Shown piece by piece: positions 1-8,432 of a stretch of DNA of 64,000 nucleotides. The notes beneath the pieces are model-generated. The model saw nothing but the letters and a program-made list of their open reading frames with translations. It was not told the origin of the DNA and searched no databases. The first letter of the stretch is position 1. Each line of letters begins with the position of its first letter. Source of the DNA: Emcibacter sp. (GTDB lineage Bacteria; Pseudomonadota; Alphaproteobacteria; Sphingomonadales; Emcibacteraceae); assembly GCF_963675455.1 (NCBI RefSeq), contig NZ_OY776217.1:3334001-3398000 (forward strand). The letters are read 5' to 3'. The position numbers were made by a program, and so were the translations under genes.

Positions 1-86
1 CGGCTAGTACACCCCTATTCATGTCTGTTGCTTGTCGCCGGGGCCCGGGACTGGTATCCTCATCCTTTATCGCCGGGAGATATATC

Positions 87-479
87 ATGAGCACGGATAC
101 AAGACTTGAGAATTGGCACAAGGCGGTTTTCGACAAGGACCTGGAGATGCTCACAAAGCTGCTGCATGAAAATGTCGAGTTCAATTCCCCTTTCGTCTGG
201 ACGCCCTATCAGGGCCGGGACACGGCGCTGGCCATTCTCGGCACCGTGGTCGATGTGTTCGAGAATTTCAAATATCACCGGGAATGGATCGACGGCAACG
301 AGATGGCGCTGGAATTTTCCGCCAGCATCGGCAAAATATCGCTCAAGGGCATCGACCTGATCCGCTGGGACGATGACGGCAAGATTATCAATTTCGAAGT
401 CATGGTCCGGCCCGGCAACGGCCTGATGACCCTGGCCCAGACCATGCAGCAACGGCTCGCGGAAAAAGGTGTGATGTAG
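87..479 (+). CDS. SnoaL-like / NTF2-fold protein
   Basis: A 130-residue protein with the pattern of the SnoaL/nuclear transport factor 2 superfamily: an N-terminal helical part (ENWHKAVFDKDLEMLTKLL), a short strand with FNSPFVW, and C-terminal strands around the motif DLIRWDDDGKIINFEVMVRP. Family members are small cone-shaped enzymes or ligand-binding proteins, and the substrate here cannot be read from sequence. The ATG at 87 is preferred over an upstream in-frame ATG at 21 because CGGGAGA lies just before it and the family fold begins there. It ends 4 bases before the convergent racemase gene, and no terminator is visible between them. Confidence 0.75.
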   Translation: MSTDTRLENWHKAVFDKDLEMLTKLLHENVEFNSPFVWTPYQGRDTALAILGTVVDVFENFKYHREWIDGNEMALEFSASIGKISLKGIDLIRWDDDGKIINFEVMVRPGNGLMTLAQTMQQRLAEKGVM

Positions 480-483
480 GGCC

Positions 484-1176
484 TCAGTCCTCCAGGGCCC
501 AGTCCATGGCGGCTGTGGTATGCAGGATGGTGGTGTCGAACACCGGCAGTTCCAGATCCTCCTGGCCGATCAGCAGGCCGATTTCCGTACAACCCAGGAT
601 CACCCCGTCGGCCCCTTTGCCGGCCAGCCTGTTGATGATTTCCAGATAGGCCTGTTTCGACTCCGGCAGAATTTTGCCCTTGCAGAGTTCGTCATAAATA
701 ATCCGGTGTATTTCATCCCGGTCGTCCTTCTCCGGCACAACCACGGCGACGCCGTTGCGGGCCAGGCGGTCCCGGTAAAATGCCTGCTCCATGGTGTAAC
801 GGGTGCCGAGCAGGATCGGCGCCCTGCTTTCCTGTTGCCAGATCGCCTTTGCGGTCACGTCACAGATGTGCAGGATCGGCACATAGAGCGCCTCCTCCAT
901 CAGGTCGACACATTTATGCATGGTGTTGGTGCAGATGATCAGGGCGTCGGCGCCGCCGTCCTGCAGGGTGCGCCCGGCCTGGATCATCAGGTCATGCAGC
1001 CTGTCCCAGTCGCCTGCCGCCTGCAGCTCCGCGACCTCGGCAAAGTCAAAGGACCACATCAGCAGGCGGGCGGAATGAATGCCGCCGAGGCAATCCCCGG
1101 CGATCCGGTTCATCAGTTTGTAATAGGTCGCCGTGCTTTCCCAGCTCAGGCCGCCGATCAGGCCGATCGTTTTCAT
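484..1176 (-). CDS. Aspartate/glutamate racemase family protein
   Basis: 230 residues of the Asp/Glu racemase superfamily, close to YgeA-type amino-acid racemases. The N-terminus MKTIGLIGGLSWEST is typical. Two catalytic cysteines are visible, one in ALIICTNTMHK near residue 84 and one in GVILGCTEIGLLI near residue 197. Such enzymes interconvert L- and D-amino acids by a two-base mechanism in the cytoplasm; the exact substrate is unknown. It lies 61 bases downstream of the MarR-GNAT gene on the same strand and may be cotranscribed with it. Confidence 0.85.
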   Translation of the reverse strand: MKTIGLIGGLSWESTATYYKLMNRIAGDCLGGIHSARLLMWSFDFAEVAELQAAGDWDRLHDLMIQAGRTLQDGGADALIICTNTMHKCVDLMEEALYVPILHICDVTAKAIWQQESRAPILLGTRYTMEQAFYRDRLARNGVAVVVPEKDDRDEIHRIIYDELCKGKILPESKQAYLEIINRLAGKGADGVILGCTEIGLLIGQEDLELPVFDTTILHTTAAMDWALED

Positions 1177-1237
1177 TTTATTTTATCCCGTTTTTTTTCA
1201 GATACCGGCCCACTGTAGCGGTGTTGTCCCCCGGACA

Positions 1238-2179
1238 TCAACCGGAATAAATCATATGATGGTCGGCCCGGGCATAGGGGCTGCCGTCCCGGAGCGGAGC
1301 TTCGCGGAACCTGTATTTCTCATAGAGGCTGATGGCCGCGGTCAATATCCTGTTGGTTTCCAGAAACAGGTGACGGCCGCCCCGGGCTTTATAACGGTCG
1401 ATCGCATGGGCCAGCAGCCGTTCGCCGATGCCATGCCCCCGGGCCTGTTCCGTAACCCCCATCTTGCTGACCTCGAATTCTCCGTCACCATGATGTTTCA
1501 GCGCCACCACCCCAACCGGCTTCCCATCCAGCAGGGCAATATAGATTTCACCGCCTTTGGCCAGCACCTGGCCCTCCGGGTCCCTGAGGTTCCTGAGGTC
1601 CTCGTCCTCCATTTCGAACCAGGTCTCCAGCCATTCCCGATTTATGTCATACCAGGCGTCGGCATAGTCCACATGGAAGGGCACGATTTCCACCGGCCGG
1701 GTCTTCTTGCGGGAACCCATTTCCTCTATTCGCTGATAAAGGGACTTGCGGTCCAGCGCCTGCTCCATTTCTTCCAGAGCCTGCAGGATATCCGCTTCGC
1801 ATTCGGAACGCATAATACCCACAGCCCGTTCCAGATCATCCCAGATCGGTCTTAACCGGCTGACCAGTTCCTTCCCCGCAGTGCTCAAAAGGATAATGCG
1901 GCTGCGCGCGTCCATACCGGTTTTCATCCTCACCAGATCAAGGGAAACAAGCTGTTTGACAATCTGGCTCACCGCCGAATGGGTCAGGCCCGACTTCTGG
2001 GCCAGATCGGCGATGGTCTGACCATCATCAAGGGACAGAGGATAAATGACCGGAAAATAACGCACCCGGAATTCCAGACCGCTTTCAGCATAAGTGCGCT
2101 CCGCATCAGTCGCCAGGCGCTCATACATCCGCTTCAGCCGGGTGCCGATGCCAAGATCAAGAAAAACTTCTTCGTTCAT
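1238..2179 (-). CDS. MarR-type regulator fused to GNAT acetyltransferase
   Basis: 313 residues with two domains. Residues about 1-145 are a MarR winged helix (DLAQKSGLTHSAVSQIVKQL as recognition helix, then MDARSRIILLS as wing). Residues about 165-313 are a GNAT N-acetyltransferase with the acetyl-CoA loop QARGHGIGERLLAHAI. This fusion is a known architecture in which acetylation and DNA binding share one chain; the acetyl acceptor is not predictable. The upstream region contains a perfect 10-bp inverted repeat, fitting autoregulation. The racemase gene follows on the same strand. Confidence 0.88.
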   Translation of the reverse strand: MNEEVFLDLGIGTRLKRMYERLATDAERTYAESGLEFRVRYFPVIYPLSLDDGQTIADLAQKSGLTHSAVSQIVKQLVSLDLVRMKTGMDARSRIILLSTAGKELVSRLRPIWDDLERAVGIMRSECEADILQALEEMEQALDRKSLYQRIEEMGSRKKTRPVEIVPFHVDYADAWYDINREWLETWFEMEDEDLRNLRDPEGQVLAKGGEIYIALLDGKPVGVVALKHHGDGEFEVSKMGVTEQARGHGIGERLLAHAIDRYKARGGRHLFLETNRILTAAISLYEKYRFREAPLRDGSPYARADHHMIYSG

Positions 2180-2190
2180 TTCAACCCCTA

Positions 2191-2240
2191 TATATTAATA
2201 GTTATATAAATATTAATATATTTTTGATCAAAGAGATCAA
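2191..2240. promoter_or_regulatory. Inverted repeats, candidate MarR operator
   Basis: TATATTAATA at 2191-2200 and TATTAATATA at 2211-2220 are exact reverse complements with a 10-base spacer. A second perfect repeat, TTGATC-N5-GATCAA, follows at 2224-2240. Both lie between the divergent MarR-GNAT gene and the lipid kinase gene, immediately upstream of the MarR-GNAT start. MarR proteins bind AT-rich palindromes of this size, so autoregulation is the likely use (inference). Confidence 0.5.
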
Positions 2241-2322
2241 CCCCAAAATTGCCTGAATTTATTGTGGTAATGATTCTGCAGCCTTAGTAAACTATTCAGG
2301 TTGCGTCTCTTGAGGGAAATAT

Positions 2323-3237
2323 ATGTCCGTGTCCGTTCCAGACCAGCCCGACTCACGCCGCCGCATCACGGTCATCCACAACCCCGTTTCGGGCCGCCGC
2401 AACCGGAAAAAATTCAACCGGGTGCTGAATAATCTCCACCGGGCCGGATGCGACCTGACCCTCCTGAAAACAGAACATGCCGGCCATGCCACCGACCTCG
2501 CCCGCACCGCCGTATTGGACAGTCCGGACGTGATTGTCGCCGCCGGTGGTGACGGCACCCTCAACGAAGTGCTGAACGGCCTCTATGGCAGTTCTGCTCC
2601 CCTCGCCTTCCTGCCGCTGGGCACAGTCAATGTGTTCGCCCGGGAAATCGGCCTCGGAACATCCGCCGACGCCATCAGCCACAATATCCTTGCGGGCAAA
2701 AAACGCAAGATCGTGCCCGGCTGTTGCAACGGTCGTTATTTCCTGCTTATGGTGAGCTGCGGACTGGACAGCCATGTGGTGCACCGGGTCAACCTGGGGC
2801 TCAAGAAAATGATCGGCGGGGCCGCTTACGGGGTGCGCTTCCTGCAATATATGTTCAGCTATCCCGATCTGGACTGCACCGTCACCATAGACGGCCGTGA
2901 CTATGAGACCTCGTCCGTGATCGTCAGCCGCGGCAAGCTCTATGGCGGCAGCCTGGTACTGGTGCCCCATGCGGATCTGTTCGAACCCGCTTTCCAGGTG
3001 GTCATGCTGCAGAAGAAAGGCCTGCGGGCGCTGCTGTCCTATGGCTGGTCGCTCCTTAGGCGTCGGCTGTGGCTGAGGCGGGATGTGACGACACTGGAAA
3101 CCCGGAGCCTAAAAATCAGATCGAAAACCCCGTATCCTCTGCAGATGGACGGAGACCCGGCCGGACGGCTGCCGGCGGACATTCACATTGCGGAACAGCC
3201 GGTAACATGTATTATTCCAGAAAAAACACCGACTTAA
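2323..3237 (+). CDS. Diacylglycerol kinase family lipid kinase
   Basis: 304 residues with the DAGK catalytic fold. The nucleotide-binding GGDGT motif is at residues 75-79, preceded by the N-terminal strand ITVIHNPVSGRR and followed by PLGTVNVFAREIG. The C-terminal half carries the beta-sandwich part with GGSLVLVPHADLFEPAFQVV. Such proteins phosphorylate diacylglycerol, sphingoid bases or undecaprenol-like lipids at the membrane; the lipid here is unknown. It is separated by about 100 bases from the exosortase-type amidotransferase, so a role in envelope or exopolysaccharide lipid handling is possible but only inferred. Confidence 0.82.
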   Translation: MSVSVPDQPDSRRRITVIHNPVSGRRNRKKFNRVLNNLHRAGCDLTLLKTEHAGHATDLARTAVLDSPDVIVAAGGDGTLNEVLNGLYGSSAPLAFLPLGTVNVFAREIGLGTSADAISHNILAGKKRKIVPGCCNGRYFLLMVSCGLDSHVVHRVNLGLKKMIGGAAYGVRFLQYMFSYPDLDCTVTIDGRDYETSSVIVSRGKLYGGSLVLVPHADLFEPAFQVVMLQKKGLRALLSYGWSLLRRRLWLRRDVTTLETRSLKIRSKTPYPLQMDGDPAGRLPADIHIAEQPVTCIIPEKTPT

Positions 3238-3271
3238 CCACATTTTAAAAATTGCACGGCATGTTTATCAT

Positions 3272-3285
3272 ATTATGATCATAAT
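3272..3285. promoter_or_regulatory. 14-bp perfect palindrome upstream of amidotransferase
   Basis: ATTATGATCATAAT reads the same on both strands. It sits 54 bases before the amidotransferase ATG, in the only intergenic space between the lipid kinase and the amidotransferase. It is a plausible operator for a dimeric regulator. No matching regulator was identified. Confidence 0.35.
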
Positions 3286-3338
3286 CAGCGGGCATACGTG
3301 AGGTAAAGTCCGTCTCCAGCAAGGGGAAGAAAAGAAAT

Positions 3339-5222
3339 ATGTGCGGCATTGTAGGCATCGTCACCCGACCGGACACACGCCCGGACCAGGCCCTTTTAAA
3401 AAGTATGATGGACGCTATCTATCATCGCGGCCCCGATGAGGAAGGCCAGTTCATTGATAACGGTGTCGCCCTCGGCCACCGCCGCCTGTCTATCATCGAC
3501 CTGAGCAGCGGCCAGCAACCCATGTATACCGAGGACAATCAGGTCTGCATCGTCTATAATGGCGAAATCTATAACTTCCCCGAAATCCGCAAGGAACTGG
3601 AAGGCATGGGATATAACTTCCGCACCCATTGCGATACGGAAGTGATCATGAATGCCTATCACGCCTGGGGCGAGGAAAGCGTTAAACGCATTCGCGGCAT
3701 GTTCGCCTATGCCATTCACGACAAACGCAACAACAAGGTTTTCCTGGCCCGCGACCGGCTCGGCATCAAACCGTTGTTCTACGCCAATGTGGATGAAAAT
3801 ACCCTTATTTTCGGCTCGGAACACAAGGGACTGACCGTCTACCCGGGCCTCAACAAGAAAATCCGCCCGCAAAGTGTCGAGGATTATTTCTCCCTCGGTT
3901 ATGTGGCCGAACCCCACACAATTTACGAGAATATCTACCGCCTGGAACCGGGACACACCCTGACCGTAGACATGTCCACCGGCAGCAAAAAGATCACACA
4001 ATACTGGAATGTCCAGTTTGATCCGAGCTATCGCGGTGATTTTGATGACGCGAAGGAAGAATTGTCGGCCCGCATCCGGGAAGCGGTCAAAATCCGCATG
4101 GTTGCCGATGTGCCGCTGGGCGCCTTTCTGTCCGGGGGCGTGGATTCCAGCGCCGTTGTCGCCGACATGGCCACCATTGACGACAAGCCGGTCAATACCT
4201 GCTCCATCGCCTTTTCCGATCCAAAATATAACGAGATCGATTATGCCAACGAAGTGGCAAAGCAGTATAAAACCAACCACTGGACCCGGGAAGTTGATCC
4301 CGATGACTGGTCGCTGGTTGACCAGCTGATGGACATTTATGACGAACCCTATGCCGACAGTTCGGCGCTGCCCACTTACCGGGTCTGCCAGCTTGCCCGG
4401 GAACGGGTGACGGTGGCCCTGTCCGGCGACGGTGGTGACGAAAATCTGGCCGGGTACCGCCGCTACTGGCTGCATATGCTGGAGGAAAAGCCGCGCCAGC
4501 TTCTGCCCTATGGTCTGCGCCGTCCCTTGTTCGGCGCGCTTGGCGCGCTGTACCCCAAGGCAGACTGGGCGCCCCGTTTCCTGCGCGCCAAAACCACATT
4601 CCAGGGCCTGGCCCGCAATTCGGTAGAAGCCTATTTCTATGGTGTCTCCATTTTCAAGAAAGACATGAAACAGAAACTGTTCAGCGACGGTTTCAAAAAC
4701 GACCTGCAGGACTATGAAGCACTGCAGGTTTTCGAGCGTCACGCCAATGACGCCAATACAGACGATCCGCTGTCGCTGATCCAGTATCTCGATATGAAGA
4801 CCTATCTGGTGGGCGATATCCTGACCAAGGTGGACCGGGCTTCCATGGCCCATTCACTTGAGGTCCGTGTGCCGCTTCTGGACCATCAGTTGGTGGAATG
4901 GATCGCCACCCTGCCCTCCGACATGAAACTGAAGGGCAGCGAGGGCAAATATATCTTCAAGAAATCCCTGGAAGGCCGCCTGTCCAATGACATCCTCTAT
5001 CGCAAGAAGATGGGTTTTGCCGTTCCCCTGGGCCGCTGGTTCCGGGAAGAACTGAAAGACAAGATTCGCTCCTCTGTGCTCAGCGAACGCATGAAGGACA
5101 GCGGCTATTTTGATGCGGATTACCTGCAGCAGCTTGTCGACCAGCATCAGTCCGGCGTCCGTGACTTCAGTGCCCCTCTCTGGACCCTGATGATGTTTGA
5201 CCAGTTCCTCGCTCGCTGCTAA
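3339..5222 (+). CDS. Exosortase-associated asparagine synthetase-type amidotransferase
   Basis: 627 residues, glutamine-dependent asparagine synthetase fold. Cys2 (MCGIVG) is the glutaminase nucleophile, with RLSIIDL and NGEIYN in the N-terminal Ntn domain. The synthetase domain has the ATP pyrophosphatase loop SGGVDSS at residues 265-271 and SGDGGDENLAGYRRYW. The sequence around YDEPYADSSALPTYRVCQLAR resembles the family of amidotransferases linked to exosortase A (XrtA/PEP-CTERM) exopolysaccharide loci rather than general AsnB. It probably amidates a sugar or amino-sugar acid during exopolysaccharide synthesis (inference). A glycosyltransferase follows after 56 bases. PEP-CTERM substrates occur elsewhere in the window but no exosortase does. 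Confidence 0.88.
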   Translation: MCGIVGIVTRPDTRPDQALLKSMMDAIYHRGPDEEGQFIDNGVALGHRRLSIIDLSSGQQPMYTEDNQVCIVYNGEIYNFPEIRKELEGMGYNFRTHCDTEVIMNAYHAWGEESVKRIRGMFAYAIHDKRNNKVFLARDRLGIKPLFYANVDENTLIFGSEHKGLTVYPGLNKKIRPQSVEDYFSLGYVAEPHTIYENIYRLEPGHTLTVDMSTGSKKITQYWNVQFDPSYRGDFDDAKEELSARIREAVKIRMVADVPLGAFLSGGVDSSAVVADMATIDDKPVNTCSIAFSDPKYNEIDYANEVAKQYKTNHWTREVDPDDWSLVDQLMDIYDEPYADSSALPTYRVCQLARERVTVALSGDGGDENLAGYRRYWLHMLEEKPRQLLPYGLRRPLFGALGALYPKADWAPRFLRAKTTFQGLARNSVEAYFYGVSIFKKDMKQKLFSDGFKNDLQDYEALQVFERHANDANTDDPLSLIQYLDMKTYLVGDILTKVDRASMAHSLEVRVPLLDHQLVEWIATLPSDMKLKGSEGKYIFKKSLEGRLSNDILYRKKMGFAVPLGRWFREELKDKIRSSVLSERMKDSGYFDADYLQQLVDQHQSGVRDFSAPLWTLMMFDQFLARC

Positions 5223-5278
5223 TCTGTTTCTCCAACCAATGCAGCTAGCCAGGGACATCAGGCCGGGGAAAATCGGGT

Positions 5279-6445
5279 ATGAAGATTCTGACGATTACAT
5301 CACTTTATCCGAACGGTCTGCAGCCCCGGCACGGTATTTTTGTCAAAACGCGCTTTGATTATCTGGACAGGATCATGGATTTCGCACGCAAGGTCATTGC
5401 CCCGGTCGCCTGGACCCCGGTGCTGTCCTGGATACCCGGAAGCCGGTTTCACCTTTCTGCCAAAGTTCCCCAAAAGGAAAACCAGAACGGTATCGATGTC
5501 TTTCACCCGCGTTACCTGACCCTGCCCGGCAGCAACCTGATTGATCCCGCAAAAGCCATGGCAACGGCTGCCATAAAGGTCATTGAAAAGACATTTGACC
5601 ATGGGGAGGAGTTTGACCTCATTGACGGTCAGTATCTCTACCCGGACGGTATTGCCGCCGCGCTTGTAGCCCGGAAATTCAGCAAACCCCTGGTCCTTAC
5701 GGCAAGAGGCAGTGACGTGAATTACTGGATGAACCAGGATAAGGCGCGACAAAAAACACTGGAGGCCATCGGCTGTGCCTCTGCGGTCATCTGCGTCAGC
5801 CAGGCCCTGAAACAATCCCTCATGAAACATGGCGTTCCGGAAGGAAAGCTGTTCGTCCTGCCCAACGGTGTTGACGAATCGGTCTTTCATCGCCGGCACA
5901 AAGCGGTGTCTCACAAGGACTACCTGCTGTCGGTGGGAAATCTGGTGCCGCTCAAGGGCCATGATATCGCCCTCAGGGGGCTGGCGACACTGCCCGACAA
6001 GAAACTGATTATCATCGGCCAGGGCCCGGAGGAAAAGAACCTGAAGCAGCTGGCCCGGGAACTGGCCATATATGACCGGGTCATTTTCCTCGGGCATGTG
6101 CCGCAAAGGGACCTTGCCCGCTATTACGCCTATGCAGATGCAACCCTGCTGATGTCCAGTATGGAAGGCATGCCGAATGTGGTTCTTGAAAGTCTGGCCT
6201 GCGGCACGCCGGTCATCGCCACAAATGTCGGCGGCATTCCAGAGGTGGTGAACGAAACAAACGGCATTCTGCTGTCCGAGCGCACACCGGACGCCCTTGA
6301 AGCTGCTTTAACCGACTTTTTCAACCGGTCCTGGGACCGAGATGCCATCTCTGACGCCATGGTGTCCCTTGACTGGTCGAGCGTGGCCCAATGGCAATAC
6401 GAGCTATATCAATCTGTGATTACCGGCCAGCAGCCGCAGCCCTGA
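5279..6445 (+). CDS. Group 1 (GT4) glycosyltransferase
   Basis: 388 residues with the GT-B fold. The N-terminal acceptor domain starts MKILTITSLYPNGLQPRHG. The C-terminal nucleotide-sugar domain has YLLSVGNLVPLKGHD and the EX7E motif with E296 and E304 in EGMPNVVLESLACGTPVIA, followed by VGGIPEVV. It likely transfers a sugar to an exopolysaccharide or lipid-linked intermediate at the inner membrane face. The pairing with the exosortase-type amidotransferase 56 bases upstream suggests the same polysaccharide pathway. Donor and acceptor cannot be predicted. Confidence 0.88.
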   Translation: MKILTITSLYPNGLQPRHGIFVKTRFDYLDRIMDFARKVIAPVAWTPVLSWIPGSRFHLSAKVPQKENQNGIDVFHPRYLTLPGSNLIDPAKAMATAAIKVIEKTFDHGEEFDLIDGQYLYPDGIAAALVARKFSKPLVLTARGSDVNYWMNQDKARQKTLEAIGCASAVICVSQALKQSLMKHGVPEGKLFVLPNGVDESVFHRRHKAVSHKDYLLSVGNLVPLKGHDIALRGLATLPDKKLIIIGQGPEEKNLKQLARELAIYDRVIFLGHVPQRDLARYYAYADATLLMSSMEGMPNVVLESLACGTPVIATNVGGIPEVVNETNGILLSERTPDALEAALTDFFNRSWDRDAISDAMVSLDWSSVAQWQYELYQSVITGQQPQP

Positions 6446-6537
6446 AAATTTCCTGATTTTTACACCTCCCCCTCTAGGCATCAGCCCGGAAGGCCTATAT
6501 AACAGGCCGGACAGAATTCTAATCGGTGTGATAAGTT

Positions 6538-7494
6538 ATGGAATATATTCAGGTTATTGGCGGTCTGGTCCTTCTGGTTATTGCCGGTGATATGCTGGTT
6601 GGCGGTGCAGTTTCCATGGCCTACAGGCTTGGCATAAGCAAGGTGGTTATTGGCCTGACAGTGGTCGCCTTCGGCACCTCGGCTCCGGAGCTTGTGGTCG
6701 GACTGGACGCCGCCCTCGCCGGCGCGCCGACCCTTGCACTCGGAAATGTGGTGGGAAGCAATACAGCCAATATTTTACTGGTGATGGGATTGCCGGCAAT
6801 TATTTTCCCCTTCTCCTGCTTCAACATAGAGGTCCGCAACAATTATTTTATCATGCTGATAAGCAGTGTGATCTTCATCCTGCTGTGTTTCACAGCGCCC
6901 ATTGGATGGTGGCAGGGCAGCCTGCTGCTCATCCTTCTGTTCGGCTACCTTTTCCATTCTTACCGGGAAACCAGAAAAACCCGCAAACTTGCCCGCGAAG
7001 CACTTGAAGACGTGGAAGGTGTTCCTGAAAAGCCTCTCGCCTTGTGGAAATCCATCGTTTACCTGCTCGGCGGACTGGTCGGTTTGATCTACGGGGCTCA
7101 TATCCTTGTTGAAGGAGCTGTCGTCATCGCCGTTGATTTCGGCATTCCCAAAGCAGTCATCGGCCTGACCATTGTCGCCATCGGCACCTCCCTGCCGGAA
7201 CTGATGACCGTGATCATGGCCGCCAAACATAATCATGGTGATGTCGCGTTTGGTAATGTGATCGGCAGCAATATCTTTAATCTCTTCGCGATCATGGGAG
7301 CCACTGCAATCACAACGCCGGTTCCGGTACCACAGGACTTTCTCACAGTCGACCTCTGGGTCATGCTGGCGGCGTCGCTGGCACTGCTTCCTTTTGCCAT
7401 CCGGGACAGAAAGCTCTCCCGCTCCGTCGGGGTCCTGTTAACCCTGGGATATATCGGCTACCTTGTCTATCTGGGCCAGCATGTAGGTCTTTGA
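6538..7494 (+). CDS. Calcium/sodium antiporter (CaCA family, YrbG-like)
   Basis: 318 residues, about ten predicted membrane helices in two inverted halves. Each half carries an alpha-repeat ion-binding motif: GTSAPELVVG from residue 46 and GTSLPELMTV from residue 216. Each is followed by a GNVVGSN or GNVIGSN motif. The middle loop is charged (RETRKTRKLAREALEDVEG). The family exchanges Ca2+ or another cation for Na+ or K+ across the inner membrane. It is on the same strand as its neighbours with gaps of about 90 bases, so it may have its own promoter. Confidence 0.92.
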   Translation: MEYIQVIGGLVLLVIAGDMLVGGAVSMAYRLGISKVVIGLTVVAFGTSAPELVVGLDAALAGAPTLALGNVVGSNTANILLVMGLPAIIFPFSCFNIEVRNNYFIMLISSVIFILLCFTAPIGWWQGSLLLILLFGYLFHSYRETRKTRKLAREALEDVEGVPEKPLALWKSIVYLLGGLVGLIYGAHILVEGAVVIAVDFGIPKAVIGLTIVAIGTSLPELMTVIMAAKHNHGDVAFGNVIGSNIFNLFAIMGATAITTPVPVPQDFLTVDLWVMLAASLALLPFAIRDRKLSRSVGVLLTLGYIGYLVYLGQHVGL

Positions 7495-7585
7495 AAGCAA
7501 GAAAGTTGAAAAGAAATTTGCGCTTTGGGAAAAATGCTATTAAAGATTGCTTTTTGTTACCAACACAAACGATTAGTTTCCGGAC

Positions 7586-7996
7586 TTGAGTGATATGCAG
7601 AAAAGCAACCTGACCCCGCTTAAATTTGCCAGCGCCAGCAGATCCCTGCGTCATGTATTCGTCAATGACCTGATCATCGACAGCCATATCGGCATTTACG
7701 ATCATGAAAAAGAAAATGCACAGAAAATCAGGATCAGCGTGAACCTGGCCGTTGAGGAAACTGCAGACCCCCTGCAGGATAATATCAACAACGTCCTGTG
7801 CTATGAGGCCATCGTCAATAAAATCGAAACCATGGTCCGGTCCGGTCACGTCCATCTTGTTGAAACCCTGGCAGAAAATATCGCCCAGATGAACCTGCAG
7901 GACGCTCGTGTAAGTACGGTTCGGGTCCGGGTTGAGAAGCTTGAAGCCTTCGCTAACACCGCCAGCGTTGGCGTGGAAATCGAACGCAGGCGCTGA
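7586..7996 (+). CDS. folB: Dihydroneopterin aldolase
   Basis: 136 residues from a TTG at 7586, or 133 from the ATG at 7595; no strong ribosome site separates them. It matches FolB: VNDLIIDSHIGIYDHEKENAQKIRISVNL contains the conserved glycine-histidine-glutamate region of the pterin pocket, then LCYEAIVNKIETMV and HLVETLAENIA follow. FolB converts 7,8-dihydroneopterin to 6-hydroxymethyl-dihydropterin in folate synthesis. No other folate gene lies nearby. Confidence 0.82.
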   Translation: MSDMQKSNLTPLKFASASRSLRHVFVNDLIIDSHIGIYDHEKENAQKIRISVNLAVEETADPLQDNINNVLCYEAIVNKIETMVRSGHVHLVETLAENIAQMNLQDARVSTVRVRVEKLEAFANTASVGVEIERRR

Positions 7997-8069
7997 CTTT
8001 TCCCAAAGTAGCGACAAAGACTGTTAAGGGCTTGAATAATCAGTATATAATCCGTCAAATACCTTTAAG

Positions 8070-8339
8070 TTGTGCACAGCAAAAGATCAGCGATTATTCA
8101 TCGTAACAAATCTGTAGTATTCATTAGAGAAAACAAAGATAAAACCTGCTTGACTTTACTTTTTCAATTTAATATCAACACGTTAACGTTAATGCCTATT
8201 TTTTAGGCAATGCGATAAAACATCAACGTTCCTGCCGTATTGATCACTATGTCTAAAAGTTATACACGGAGTTATCCACAGGATACGTGGATAGTTTCCT
8301 TCCCGACTCTGAAGGTGTTTTGTTACTGCTTGATTCACA
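8070..8339. other. AT-rich gap with DnaA-box-like sites (candidate oriC)
   Basis: The gap between folB and uvrC (7997-8432) has no convincing gene. It holds one perfect DnaA box (TTATCCACA, 8272-8280) and three one-mismatch boxes (TTGTGCACA 8070-8078, TTATACACG 8260-8268, TGATTCACA 8331-8339). GATC sites occur near 8085 and 8242, and an AT-rich tract runs over about 8097-8215. Clustered boxes beside an AT-rich stretch are what a replication origin shows, but dnaA, dnaN, hemE, parAB and gyrB are not in the window, so this is only a candidate. Confidence 0.35.
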
Positions 8340-8432
8340 AGGACTTTTACCATTTATTAACGAAATTCAGCAGACCGGGCATAAGAATTTTAAACCGCGA
8401 CAGACTTGAGAAAATCATCTACCTGGGCCATC

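Noticed and set aside
3396..4853. Long (485-codon) antisense frame inside the amidotransferase gene
   Set aside because: Pure shadow of a GC-rich gene; its composition follows the opposite strand codon pattern.
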